From contig OX419755.1 in the NCBI GenBank assembly GCA_948567375.1, positions 5,337,001 to 5,401,000 on the forward strand: a stretch of DNA of 64,000 nucleotides, read 5' to 3'. A program made the position numbers and the translations under genes. The stretch comes from Lunularia cruciata. Taxonomy: Eukaryota > Streptophyta > Marchantiopsida > Lunulariales > Lunulariaceae. The number at the start of each line of letters is the position of its first letter. Position 1 is the stretch's first letter. Below, one piece after another: positions 22,624 through 36,148 of this stretch. The notes under the pieces are model-generated. The model ran no database searches. It was not told where the DNA came from and was given only the letters and a program-made list of their open reading frames with translations.

Positions 22624-23115
22624 TTATAATCACCAAGAGCTACCACCTCAACAGCCAAAAGGGTAACCCAATAGCCAAATACCACTTATTGATGTTTCTT
22701 AACTAGTTATTATCCTAAAGAGTAACATATAACTTGCTATTAAAACTAGTGGTTGTAAATCATCACTTCATATCTCACCAAATAGAAACATAAGTAGTAA
22801 ATTTATCATTAGTCTTGCCTCATTATCAAGAGTACCTAGTGCACCAAGACTCCAAATATCAATGCCTCCTTAAAAAGCATGGTGTACAAGCAAAAAGAAG
22901 GAAATCCAATCACAATGTTATTCAATAAAGTTGACCAACTACATGGAGAATATTGAAGTGTTTATAGGGCATTTTGTAGCCCATTGATTCAATTACTCCT
23001 AGGGTTAACTAAGGATATTATTGGGCCACCTACATCTTAGGGCATACAAGGTCCAAAAAATAACCATGTAACTCACAAATATCCAACCGGCTTGATTCTA
23101 CCACTGTTTGGTTAG

Positions 23116-23384
23116 GTTTAGAAAGCTCAACATAAAAGAAGAGAACTCTCTAAAGCTCAACTTTAAGGTATAACTTCCTTAGGCAGACCAGGGAGTACAA
23201 TACTAAAGGCATATCCAAAAATACTGAATAGTGACTCCAACAATATATAAATAAAACCCTAACATAATAGATAGCTACTACTAAGTAATGAATGAATGAA
23301 TGAATATTGATACAATTATGACAACCAAGACAATCATTCAATCACCCTAGCAAACTAGTTTAGACATTGCAAATATAATGATAT
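23116..23384. repeat. Dispersed repeat, copy 2 of 2
   Basis: Partner of 20366-20632 in the same orientation. It contains a short AATG run (GAATGAATGAATGAAT near 23291) not present in copy 1. Confidence 0.7.
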
Positions 23385-24715
23385 CTTCTTTATAAAGAAT
23401 GGAGATCATCTTCATATAGAGATAAGAAAAATGGAACAGATAGAAATTCAATCACTACAATCAATGATTCATTGATCTATAAGATTCATTGATCTATAAG
23501 AGGATCAATGAATCATAGAACTCACATCTCGTTGTTGGTTCTCAAGCTCTATTCAATGTTTCAGTTCTTTCCAAAACACAAGCCACCTCTGCCTATCAAA
23601 AAACCCCATTTGAGTAGTAGGTTAAAGAAATACATTCTTTCTATATTGGTGGTGGCTTTTATAGGATTTTCTAGACCATAGCTCCACCTCCCAAACTACT
23701 TAGGGAAGAGTTTTAGTATTCAAGAAAGTTTGAGTGAGGTATAGGAATATATTTTTTCTCTACTCTTGGTGGCTATTATATGATTTCATATGTGATAGCT
23801 CCACCTTGGTAACAACTCTTAGAGAACATTTAGTAATCAAGGAATTTTCAATAAATTGTAAATACTCATTTGGGGTTTCAATTTGAGTACTCCCAATTGA
23901 AACTACCAAATTACTGATGCACGTAAATTTCCATAATTTGTTTATAAAAGAAAATTATGGATAGTGGAAGAGGGGTACTCAAAGATTTGATGGATAGAGG
24001 CATGTAGCCATAAAATCCAGCCATGTAGCCATAAATATTTTATGGCTACATTTCATGACTTCTATCTATAAAATCTTTACAAGAATTTGAAATAGTAATC
24101 AATAAGATTTTATGGGTTTGATTGGTTTACAAGGTGGTTGTAAATCTTGATTAGGGGTATTAATAAGTGGTTTTTCAAATTTGAATGACACATGACACAT
24201 GTCACTTCTTTCTTATGCGGTATTTAGAATGCTTCTTCCTTCTTCTAAGGATGTTTAGGATCATTGTAACGTCCGAATATGGCACAAAGGATGTTTGAAT
24301 CAATTTGATCAAGAATGACTTTGCAATTTCAATCAAAAGATATAGAATAATTGGAGGAGAGATAAAAAAATTGTTGTGATAACATGAGAGAGTTGAGCAA
24401 CCCAAAAGATTTTGGCTTCCAAAGTCCAACCTAGTTAGTTTAGCAAGCATCAGGAGATTAGATCAACCAAGAGAAAGCAAGCTTGATTGCAATATCAAAG
24501 ATGCCTCATATTAGTCCCAGGAAGCTTTTCACCACTTACATTGAAAAATACGTGCACGAGATTGCTCGGTCAATTGGTCAATGGTTGAAGGTAAAAAATT
24601 TGGATTTGATCTTGGGAGAGATTCATGGGCTTTAAAGTTAGGGACAGAATCTTGAGATTAAATGAGTGGAGTGATAATGAGGACAAGAACAAGGGAGAAT
24701 TTCTTGTAACCTAGT
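23385..24715. other. AT-rich spacer with small inverted repeats
   Basis: No gene recognised. ATGATTCATTGATC near 23464 pairs with the segment ending at 23516. ATGTAGCCATAAA near 24024 pairs with TTTATGGCTACAT downstream. Confidence 0.45.
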
Positions 24716-25290
24716 TTGCACATTGGCATTTGCCTTATAGTACCAAAATCGTATGCCTTAAAGTACCACATTTGTAACCAAGTATTTCAAGAACTTGACC
24801 TTACCGCATTTAAAAAATTGACATGCATGGATAGAGATTCATTTCATGCATTGTTCATCTTATTAAAGATCATCCTGTGTTTGAAAAGAATGGAAAAGGG
24901 AGTGTTCAAGCACCAATTTGGATACAAGTGACTGTAGTTTTCTATCTACTTGGACATAATGGGAATGAGGCTAAGTCTCTATCTATTTGGACACCATGGG
25001 AATGGGGCTAACTCTATTGATTTGGACATCATGAGAATGGAGTTTGTGTGTTGAGGAGCTTGAACATATAGGGTGTTAGTATTGGATATTCTTGCAACTT
25101 TACCAACCAAGTCCTGCGGGCAATAATATCCATTCTTGGGAAAGAGGTGTAATGGCAAAATCTGGAAGATATCTTCAATTTTCTTGCAAAAGGGATATCG
25201 AGGGTGCATTGGATTAGTTGACAGGACGCTTTTCCTCTAGCAGAGAGACCTAGCTCCATCTCGTTAACTACTATCGTCGGAGGAGCTTTA
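24716..25290 (+). pseudogene. PIF/Harbinger transposase relic
   Basis: Broken plus-strand frames spell a Harbinger (HARBI1-like) DDE transposase N-terminal half. They include LTCMDRDSFHAL, then KNGKGSVQAP and VVFYLLGHNGNEA, and, after several frame changes, GYRGCIGLVDRTLF (about 25195-25235) with the first catalytic Asp. The same blocks occur in the second relic at 48225-49034. The order and strand are consistent, but stops and frameshifts are frequent. The C-terminal half is absent, replaced by a tandem duplication. Confidence 0.8.
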
Positions 25291-25678
25291 GTATTCAAGA
25301 AAGTGAATCTTTCAGCAGTGTGGACTCTAGTTTTCACCAAGTTTTGTAGTTTTCTCCCTCTTGTGTTTCATGTTCTCGGGAACATGGGACTTGAAGCTAG
25401 GCCCGTCACATAAATTGGGCATTATTTTCTTGGTCATATGAGTCTGGTCAGGACGCTTTTCCTCTAGCAGATAGACCTACTCAAGACCTAGCCCCATCTC
25501 GTTAACTACTATCGGAGGAGGAGCTTTAGTATTCAAGAAAGTGAATCTTTTAGCAGTGTGGACTCTAGTTTTGTTGCTTTCCCCCTTTTGTGTTTCAGGT
25601 TCTCGAGAACATGGGACCTGAAGCTAGGCCCGTCACATAAAGTTGGGTATTATTTTCTTGGTCATATGAGTCTGGTCA
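25223..25678. repeat. 227-bp tandem duplication
   Basis: The segment starting AGGACGCTTTTCCTCTAGCA at 25223 is repeated from 25450 to about 25678, with small changes and indels. The first copy includes the end of the recognisable Harbinger transposase sequence. Confidence 0.9.
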
Positions 25679-25900
25679 CATGGGATGGATCTAGCCTCGT
25701 GCTTTACCCCTTGTGAAGGATTACGATTGATTGATGTTGGTAGCAGACCTAAGGCAACGAATGAGTGGTGAGGTCCTCACAGTAACAAAAGCTTGTATGG
25801 AACTTGTCTAATGTACTCAGTTACCATGAAAGCTATAAGTCACGTTAGGTTCAGATTGAATTGTGTTTGAATTGCTTTGTTGAGACGAGCGAAGCCATTT

Positions 25901-26398
25901 GCAAACGATTTATGAATGTTTGCAACTATGTTGGCCTACATAATTGGTTCTATTCAACATAAGTAGTTCGATTGCAATGTGACTCCATGTGTGCTTTATT
26001 TAATGAAGGGAAGGTCAAGTAAGATGATAAGTCACCTAATCAGCACCTAATCAGCACCTAATCACCATTTGCCACTCTATGTCTGCCGCAAACGATCTAT
26101 GAATGTTTGCAACTATGTTGGCCTACATAATTGGTTCTATTCAACATAAGTAGTTCGATTGCAATGTGACTCCATGTGTGCTTTATTTAATGAAGGGAAG
26201 GTCAAGTAAGATGATAAGTCACCTAATCAGCACCTAATCACCATTTGCCACTCTATGTCTGCCGCAAACGATCTATGAATGTTTGCAACTATGTTGGCCT
26301 ACATAATTGGTTCTATTCAACATAAGTAGTTCGATTGCAATGTGACTCCATGTGTGCTTTATTTAATGAAGGGAAGGTCAAGTAAGATGATAAGTCAG
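25901..26398. repeat. Tandem repeat, 176-187 bp unit, about 2.8 copies
   Basis: Units beginning GCAAACGAT start at 25901 (187 bp), 26088 (176 bp) and 26264 (135 bp, partial). The size difference is one extra CAGCACCTAAT motif in the first unit. The copies are almost identical, so the amplification is recent. Confidence 0.95.
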
Positions 26399-29300
26399 GT
26401 AGGTTAGATGTATAGGTTCATCTCCCAAGGTACGTGGACAAAAAGCTATTTAACTTAAATAACAGTAATCTTGATTGACTTAGCCACATAAGAAATAACT
26501 AACATTTTCCTGCACATAATAGTTGCCGGAGTTTAGGCTAGGTACCTTTAATGTCTAAAACTAAGGTTTGAATATTGGGTCTCATGTATTTACTAGGTGA
26601 AAAACACGCAGCTATATCCTTGAGGAAGTATCCATCCCGTACCTGCTTCGCAGGTACAGATATAGGTTCATAGATCGAAATGCATTCCATAGCGTATCAT
26701 AGAAGTGGATCAGAGAAAAGAAAAGCCGACCACATAGAACACAAGAAGGATGGCAAAATCCCCCAGCAAGCCGTACAAGGGATAATGGCTGTAAATTACT
26801 AACTTGGTAGACTTTTCGTGTGCTCTGTTCATTATGGTTTATCCTGTGACAACGAATTAACGAAATAAGTATAGAAGACAGGTTTTGATTGAGGACACTT
26901 AGTTTAATGTACTTTCCCGGGTGTTAAGGAATGCCCGATCCAAAGCTTTGAGACTCGGTTTCTGAAACGGTTGAGAATTTCGAGCGGCAAAACACATTAC
27001 GTTGAGTGAGGGATTCATAACATTGGACAGTAAATCATGAAGACAGCTTTATAGAACCATGGGTTGTAAAAGATATTTGAAGAGAAGAAGAATACACTCA
27101 CCTTTTAGCTACTTGACTACAACCTCAAGCTCATACGAGAGTATACTGAGCGCACGCAATAGGACAGAAACTGGGGACAGACTAGTCCTTGTGAGATTAC
27201 AATCCATCCAGCGAAGAAGGCTTGTTGTATCAATGGAATTATTGTACCAAGGTCGAGCTAGTCGTTTATGCTTGAGATTCCACTCTATAAAGCGCAGCAA
27301 TATTAATGTATGCTTTAAGAATACGTATTATTAGTGTCTTGAATATCCCCGCCAGAACCAAGACCTTCTCACCCAAGTCCGACAAGCAATGACGATCTAA
27401 GACTCTAAGAGTCGGCAGTAGGTACGCGGAAGGACGGTTAACTTCTTCTTTGTAGGGTAAGCAGATAAACGTTGAACCCAGCAATCAATTTCAGTCCATA
27501 ATGCCAAACCCAAAGGTGAGAATAAGACATTCTCGTGGCATGATCGTGAGAGCCACAGTCTACCGTATTCAAATCTCCAACCAGAGCCTCAATAGTTTAA
27601 TCCCCTCTGCCCAATCATGGCACGTACTAACTGCTGTTGCATAGCTGTGAAGATTGAAGTCACCCGGGGTTTGGCAGTAATCAGCAATAGCCGAACTGGT
27701 TCTTGAGTCTGGTCCTCGCATACATACCTCATGGACCGGACCCTTTTTGTGTGCAACATGTGTATGTCGTCCGCCTTTCGCACGACAGTTAAGGTTGACA
27801 GCAGAGTAACCCTCCTCCAATCTGAAGTTATGTGGCCAGGTCCTCGTAGCAATCCATCCTAACAAGTGGCATGTTGCAATCAGTAAAGCAAGGGACCGGT
27901 TTGTTGGAACGATGAAACCAAACCACAGTACGCGTAACATGTGGATGACTTCTGATGTAAATTAAAGTCTTCGGTCCGCAAGCAACCTTTATTCTTTTCA
28001 ATTTGTTTCCTTATTTTTTGGAAGCTTCTCCAGGCTCGTGGAGTGCATGCACCACTGTATGGTAGATGAATTATCACCACCCAAGTAAAACCGTGAAAAG
28101 CGTTCATTTTCGCCAACTCGGAGAGCGTGTAAAAACTTGAGCGCCTCGATAACCCTGCGAATTCTGTGGATGCACTTAACTGGCCTTATTGTAAGAATCG
28201 CCTGCATATCTTACCCACAGAATCTCTTACTACTTGGAATGTACATAGGACGCATATCCTTCAACGACACACAAAAAACGCTGCTCCTTAGGTGAGCCCG
28301 AAATCGACCTCGTTGTCTTGCTGTATAGAAAAGGCATGTTTATCTGTTGTGGTTCTCAGCTTTACCCATCCCGAAGTATCTTCCAAAACCAGAATATTTA
28401 GATATGAGAGGAGATGAAGATGTTAAGTACCAATGAACTTATTCGAAGTTCTCAATCCTACGGACCGTTTACACTTTCCAACTAATAACTACACTCCACT
28501 GCTGCAAGTGAGGTATGTACGAAGCGATCTTCGTTTGCAATGCTGGTCAAATCTCAAAAAGGGAAGCTCCCGTGTTAAGCAGGGTTCCATCCTATTGCAT
28601 GCAACAAGCAGCTTGTTGATTACACCGTCAACGTAACTGTAAGGACCTAAAATCATTTTCCAATCCTTCAACTTCAAAAAGGTGAAGCAGGTTTCGACTT
28701 CAATCCGGATTTTTGACCAAGAACGACGTAAAGAGGAATCGATGACCTTGGGAATTGTTCGATTATATCTTTAAAATATCCGAATGCAGTGTACAAACAG
28801 TTAACTCTGTTTGTGTACCTGCGATATCTCTCCGCCTGTTTTGTTCCTGTTTACACAAAAAAAGAAGAACTTAAGGATACCACTTTCAAGTGGATGCTGT
28901 TTTTGACTTTCGCGAAAAGTTTAAAATTTTAGCTTTCGTGAGCATATGCATCTTTCCGTTCAGAGATAAATAAACCTGAAAATTGGACTTTAAAGTGGGC
29001 AAAGCGGAAAAGGTTGTAACTGAAAAATATCGGTAACCCAACATCATCTTATCCTCAAAATCCTTAGGTTTGAACTTCCCTCTCCACTTTTCCGACCACT
29101 CTTTCCTGGGTAAACATGAAACCCTATTTGAGTCCTGCCAAGCCTGTTGTAGGACAAAAATCATCTGCAGTTTCATCTACTTGTCAGACGATCATTCAGT
29201 TTGAAACTGTAGGATGTAGTGCCGACACGTCACAGTTCGTAATCGGAGATAAAAAGAATTGGCATACAAGGCAAGAATCAATCCAACTCCCAAGAACAAA

Positions 29301-32300
29301 ACTGTTCTCACAACTTTTGAAGTTTCAGATATCAGCACGACCACAATTTCAGCAACTCCGAATCTTATAAGTTGCAGCATATGTAATTTGGTTACAAAAC
29401 AGTCAAACGTAGTCCTAACTATCTTGTAGACCTACAATATATAATTGACATGTTGTGTATGGTACGTACCACATTTCTGGCTTTATTTCAGATCATATAG
29501 AAGACCTAAAGCTTATGAGAAACATCTACAAAGTTTTAAGTGCAGTAGAAATGATACGGCAATATATTCAGCAAAAGATTAACACACTTACGTCTGGCTT
29601 AGATTTTCTTAAATATGAATCAAAAACCCAACTTCGATGACAAAGCTCTTGCAACGCACGAAGAATAGAAATAGTCCGTTATCGTCTGCTTAACGTCCTC
29701 ACTCAATGAATTTCAACATTCACACAATCCGGTTATATGTGATGTGATGCCAAAGTACCCACATCGGGGAGCTTTCTTTACCTAAGGAAATTACCACAAG
29801 GCGAAACTATATTATCAGTAAACTTCATGCTGCATGCGATGAGATGTTACGGAAGGCATAGACTACTACAAGCACGTACTCGTATTTGTCTTTAATGTTT
29901 ACTAGACGTAAGTTATATCTCAGATCACTATACTATCTATGGATAGGTACTATCACGCGTCTTAACGGTACAATGAAAATGAGGTTTGTTGGTATTGGCT
30001 TGGACTCCATCGCTCTAAATCGAATCTCCATCATGGAGGGATCAAAATCAATAACTTCGACAAAAGCATCATTGGCAAAAGACACCACCCAATTCGCTAC
30101 AAGGATCACAGCTTAAAGCGTGAGAAAGAGGAATGTGCTACCCCAATTCTTATAGCCCTAACGAATGACTTGGAAACCTATGGGGAAAGAACTGTTGAAC
30201 ATGTGCAAGAGCTTTCTTTGCCGACTGCCGCGCTACAAGCATATCAAGTTGATGAAAAGATTCATCTTACGCTATGACAATAGAACAATAAGACAATGGG
30301 TCTGAACAGATTCAGGTACGATTCTCCCTGCATGACATCTGACAGTTTGAACAACCTCAACAAGCCAAAAGACCAAACCAAAAAAAACAGGATATCCGAA
30401 AAGCTATCTCTCCTTCCTATCAGGGTAGCACAATCAAACACAAATCTCATACAACTTCTCATTCCAGGTGATTTAACTGAATTCAGCATTTGCCTTCTAC
30501 CTCAGGCACCACAAAAGAGAGAGGACATCTTTAGGAAAGAGGATGAATCATCACACTGTCAGGACAAAGTGATAGGATCACGTTTTCCAGTTGTTGCCGT
30601 TGAGAATAGTGTCGATAATTTAGCTCCTGTAATTGCATCTGCCTTTACCCCACTCATGCACCATATACGCAATCCAGATGTCGACATCAAGTATACCAGA
30701 TCAAACTGATCAAACTGAGCGAGAAGGTATGCTTGCAAAGTACTAGGTCTATAACATGTCCACCAATCACACTGCCCAACGTTAGGACAGGCTGGACGCA
30801 TAAGTGACTGACAAACTGACAGATGTCATGCAGAAAGAATCGTACCTGAATCTGTTTAGACCAATGGAGTTTGCATTAGCTTTGAGACTGCCACAAAAGA
30901 CCCATGTGAAATTCAGTTAGCTTGCGGAAGGCGTTAATTAAAGGAATCGCAGCGACTGGAGTGCCAGAACTCCAGTAAATGACCGCACTCAAGCAAAGCC
31001 TTGGATCTTCACGTTCTGTCCGAATCGGCCGTTCATTGATGATAGGGACGATAGGAGACCGCTCAATACAAGAATCCGGTCCAACAGCCAGCTGAACATT
31101 TTCATGGGCAGATGCGCTGCTACGCGTACAGTATTCATGACAGTAGTATACTGCAAAAGTCAGGCGACGACTTTACTTGAGATACCTGACATCGCTTACG
31201 GAGGAATGATGCTCCCCGAGACTCCTCCCTCCAGAACCCAAGCAGAGTGCGAGTATGGGCAAGGACCGGGACCACGTTCTACAGCATAGGCGATATGATC
31301 AATAAGGCAGAACGTGGGCGAAGAACAGTTCCGAAGATAACGTTAGTCGCCGTGGGCCGCTAAACTGTAGCCTGTTTGAATAGGTCAAAAGGCACTCAAG
31401 CCCAGTGCTGGTGGCAATTAAACCATATAAATGATAGGATATATTTAAGGGCACTGCCCCGCGTACTTAGTTTCCACGCTACACAACCAACGGCCATCTT
31501 GCCGCCCAGCTTCTCTGGTGCAAGAGTTTGACTCCATCCTACCTCGGCATTGTACATCCCTTCAACTCTGACTTTTGCTGAGAAGTTCACTGTTTAAGAA
31601 ACGTCCACATATTGCGTACACAAGTGAGCATAAGATCTGAAGGCAGACCCCAGTCTACCCGGCCTTAGATCCGTATCACGAAGCGTATTATTTAAGAGGA
31701 TAATCAGCACCATGCCTACACGTTGTACCCTACCCCAACATTACCAACCCTTCTTCCGTGGAAACATAGCAGCTTCTGCGCTCAAAGTTATCTTTCGTTT
31801 GGACATGCGTTGATCTATTGTTCGTATGGCTCAAATAAAAAATCCCCCGTAGCAAAAGCCATCTAGAGTACCAAGTCCAACTGTGTGTTAATGCCAAGTC
31901 AAGTACGAATATCTCTATCTAAAAGACAAGGAAACAGGAAATGAGCTATAGAGAAATACCGAAAATAAATTCTCGACATTCCCTGCGATGCTAGTGCTAA
32001 ATGATCAAAGAATGAGAACCTTAGGAAGACAGACGAGAAAGATCGCCTTCACCACCCAAAGCCTATGACATGATACGCGACGATGATTGGGCCGATTACA
32101 CCGGACCTTTACGTTACTGCTGAAAATGCGAACGAGATGACGCACAACAAGCGAAACGACGTAGCGTCCTCAGGCAAGTGGAAGTCACCATGGCACAATT
32201 TTGCATGACGAACTCTAGTCCTGATCAAATGATACGAGGTGAGACGCTGACGATCTCCGTGGGACCAGCCAAAATCCCGAAAATGACGGTCTCCGCACAA

Positions 32301-34894
32301 ATAAGTTCTTAGATTGTTTCCAGGGGGTTGTAGGTGGATAACAGCTCACGCCAACTTAACTTCCACGAAAGGCAAATCGCGCCATACACATAATTCTGCG
32401 ACGATCAAGCTAAAATGAAGAATCCAAGAGAGTGTGACAACTAGGATCTTCCCTCAGCAGATTCATGTCTCTCAAATTCAGCTCGCCTCCAAGATTCAGG
32501 TTGTGATGATGTGGAGGCTACATCCGATGTATTAATTCCACTTTCGGGCAAGACTCAATCACTAATCCCATGTCCAGCAAACAGGTGCTCTCCGGCACAG
32601 TCCTGTAACTTCTAAGTACCAACTGGCAACTTCGAAGTAGCCGGACAAAGAACTCGGGGAGAACCTCTGTGATCGACCTATCCATAATGACAACCTGTCC
32701 TTGCTCTCTGACTCCAGAGGTAAGACCATTGCCAATTGACATTAGAACGATATCCAGCATACAAACGTCGAGGTCTCGTTTCCCCACCAGAAAATAATCT
32801 CACTATTCGAAACAAACAACGGTATGTTCGACACCTAAAGTTCGGAAACGAAGAGTGTCTGGATAACAATTCCCTCGTTGGAACATCTGCTTCATCTGTA
32901 AAGCCACGCATGTCTTCCTGAAATTTCGGCAAATACTATAAGACTGTTTCCCGTAGCCCTCAAATGGCTTGAATCTGGATTGAACCAGTATCCTGTACCC
33001 GATTCCAGATAACGCGTCCGTTTCAAAACAATGCCTCGTCAGCCTACCCTGTGTGACTACACCTGAACTATGAACTGCGGAATCCCAGGCATCTACAACC
33101 AAATGCAAATACTACAATCAGTGACACATCCAACGTACTCAGTACCGACCAAACTTCAATCCCAACATCCACTTCAGACCAGATCGAGCACGTACAACCT
33201 GTATACCTGTCACTAGCAATCCCGAATACTCAAAACAGAACCTAAGTATCCACGCACTTCGCGTTCATGAAGCCTAAGTGCTGCTGTAACCACCTGCAGT
33301 AACCTTCAAAAGAGGCATCATGTCATCCTGAAAGTGAAATTGATCCTTAAGTGTAGTAATGAAAGAGTCCATTACTATGCTATATATGCTTCCGAAACAA
33401 CTTCTCAACTTCATGCTTCTTTCCAAGAGAAAACAGACAACTCCAGCAACTTGCAAACAAGGCTCGATAGATCAGGTGACAGCAACCTGCACATGGACAG
33501 TGATAGACCTGATTTGAAGACCAGTCATTTAGAACTCATCTACGATGTCTCTGCTAACATACCGCTTAATCAAGAGCAGTCAGGCGAACACCGTCAGTCG
33601 CCAGTTGACACCTGTCTACGTGCTCGTACTAGTAATGGACGCGGTCTTATAAAGGTATGGTACGAACTTCCTGCAACAGGAAGTAGAAAGTGAAACGCAT
33701 CGACACAAATGCATCGACACCAAACGTAAGGTTTTCGTGGTGAAAGCTTTCTGCTTAACCAAGCACGTAATAACACAGAACCGATGAAACTAACTTTCCT
33801 ACCAAGATCTCTTGGCTTTGGACAACTACGACTTGAAGCTCAAGATACAGTCTTCAAATAATCAAGGCGAACTTCTCGAACAACCTCGCCTTGAGACAGA
33901 TCTGGGTGTTCAAGAAACATTAAACACCCTACTGTGATCTGTTAACAGCCACTCCTCCTTGGAGCTCTCCAACAGATCAGATCTCATATAGTAACCTTCT
34001 CACCGCTTACGGTTTGTGACTTTTGGGCCATTTCGACCTGATTTGTCCGTTCAGGAGAAAAGCAGGGCCAAAGCGGCACAACAGTCACGAACTGTAAGCA
34101 GTTGAGACCTCACAAACACACCAATCGATCACCTCTCGATCAAAAACCAGGCCCTACGACCAAAAACCTTCCTCAACCAATCCTGGATGCCATCAGAGAC
34201 TCGAGCGTTAAAGTCTCGTCACTACTTTCCAGCTTCCTCCACAATCCGAGACGCCTCCGCATCGACCTGTTCCGCACTGACAACAACCCCAAAACTACCG
34301 TTCCAACTTCGTTCCACTAAGCAAACATCATATCAAATAGACTTCAAATCACTTCAATGTACCCCAGAACGCACCCTGTACCATTTCCACGACCAAGAAT
34401 CAACCCAAAACCGCTAAATCCATCGCCAATTCTCGATCCACCTCGAGAAACGCAGCCTCCCGGCCTCGCCTAAGCCTGCTCTCGATGAGCGCCACACACC
34501 TTGCCACCCCCGAAAGTTACGAATGCGAAGGAAAAAGCCATAAGCGCTAAAGCTCGATTTATATACTAATCCCAAAGGCGCAATCTCGCCCTTCCCGAAA
34601 CCCAATATTCAGTCTGTAAAGTCTAGTCCAATCCCATCCAATTTGTATCCACGTGGCGTCCTTATATTCGCTCTATTGGATTTCCGTCCTCTAATCCTAT
34701 CCTCAAAATGAGGAACCGTCAACCTAAAACAGGTACCCAATATTACTTCCCGCGCCGAGACGCGCCTTGCTTCTCCCATCCTCCCCAGTCAGCTATCTTC
34801 CCATCCACTCCTTTCCCATCCGTTCCTCAGTCCATAACTTTCCAATAGAGTACAGTAGCAATCGGGACTCGTTCTCTCCACCAGCTGTAGGAGT
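26399..34894. other. Long spacer, no recognisable gene
   Basis: Base composition is moderate. Scattered short open frames on both strands (longest 137 codons, 30296-30709 +) lack recognisable domains and overlap open frames on the other strand. No splice-supported exon chain, RNA gene or element end could be identified. A small hairpin, GTACCTGC-TTC-GCAGGTAC, lies at 26639-26657. Confidence 0.45.
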
Positions 34895-35250
34895 AATTGC
34901 GTGGAACAAGTCTTTCCCTTTCCTCAGGAAACTATAAACGAATCTCTCATAGGAAAAGTTATGGATCTTCTATGTTCGAGCGTCAATAAATCACCGAAAT
35001 GTTTGAAAAGTCGTGTTGGTAGACTGCCAAAAACATGAATACAGTGGAACAAGTCTTTCTTTTCTCCACGAATAAGGACATTCATTTTCCACTTCTCATG
35101 AATAGGGATCGTCTTTATGGGGAATCTTAGAACCTCATCAGATCATCGAGTATGGAGGTAAATTACCAAGTACTTCAATGTGCTGCACAAGTCTTTAACA
35201 TGTCTTTGGTGGAACTTCACTTCAACGTTAGATTTCCCAGAGACAAGACC
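34895..35250. repeat. Diverged direct repeats with GTGGAACAAGTCTTTC core
   Basis: The core is exact at 34901-34916 and 35044-35059, 143 bases apart. A degenerate third copy (GCACAAGTCTTTAACATG) lies near 35185. Downstream TCTCAT...GGGAT-TCTT-ATGG stretches are also alignable. This is an old tandem array. Confidence 0.6.
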
Positions 35251-35422
35251 ATTTCGTTTTTTGGCAAGGATATTCCCAAAGTACTTCTCGGAAACAAGGA
35301 CGCCCACGTTTCGTTTGGACATTAGAATCTCAACAAAACATTGTGAATAGTGTTAAATTACCAACTATTACGACCTATAAAGACGTCAATGCGAGGGGCC
35401 AGTCGTTTCCAGTAAGTTTTCA

Positions 35423-36148
35423 TTAGACCCAGTAACACGCGCAAACCAACATGGTTGAGAAGGTCTCGGAGAGACCACCACATCCAGTATTTTGGATACA
35501 TGGTAGATGAAGACTGTTGCCTGGAAGAAGTCCGTTTCCGACATCTGTAACGAGTGTAAAGAAGTTCGCTATCTGACAGAGGATGTTCGCACGCAAGCAG
35601 TGACCGACTATGCATGCCAAGTCGTGGTGGGCTACCAAATACCGGGACGTAGATGGATGGATACTATTATAATGGTGGGGAGGATGGCTGCATTCAACTG
35701 GCATAACTGGGTACGGTAGACTCGTCGTTTTCGCGGGTCGTGGATGAACCACGCGCTTTGAGAAACGTCGTTGTTGTGGAGGTCGTTCAACAAGAACTCG
35801 CAAGAGCATCCTTGACAAGACCCGCCATCTACTCATGAATGCTCTAATCAACCAACGACTACATGGATGGGGAGGGGGATACGGCAGAGGGTCAGTGAGG
35901 TTTCTTGTAGCAGAAAGTATCGAAACGTCCGTTAGATCTATCCCATTAACATTGAATTGGGTCACGTCCTTGTCCACATGCAGAGTAGCCCAACTGACCT
36001 TGCCGCTTCCATGCCAATCCACACACAGGCACTCGTTCCTATCCTCATCTGAGCAGCCTTTTCCACGTCTAAAATAATGGGGCGAGTGTCGCTCATGCCT
36101 ATCCTCGACAAACCGGTCACAGGACCGGTGAATGCCAGTGGGGGCCAC
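35423..36148 (-). CDS. Long ORF of uncertain reality (241 codons)
   Basis: This minus-strand frame is one of the longest outside the elements but shows no domain, signal peptide or membrane segment I recognise. It is rich in Arg, His and Pro. Opposite-strand frames (35507-35719, 35835-36077) are open too, which suggests locally low stop density in GC-rich DNA. It may be chance, and no function is proposed. Confidence 0.15.
   Translation of the reverse strand: MAPTGIHRSCDRFVEDRHERHSPHYFRRGKGCSDEDRNECLCVDWHGSGKVSWATLHVDKDVTQFNVNGIDLTDVSILSATRNLTDPLPYPPPHPCSRWLIRAFMSRWRVLSRMLLRVLVERPPQQRRFSKRVVHPRPAKTTSLPYPVMPVECSHPPHHYNSIHPSTSRYLVAHHDLACIVGHCLRANILCQIANFFTLVTDVGNGLLPGNSLHLPCIQNTGCGGLSETFSTMLVCACYWV

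Noticed and set aside
35423..36148. 241-codon minus-strand ORF as a genuine gene
   Set aside because: No domain, biased Arg/His/Pro composition and simultaneously open opposite-strand frames. Kept only as a low-confidence entry.
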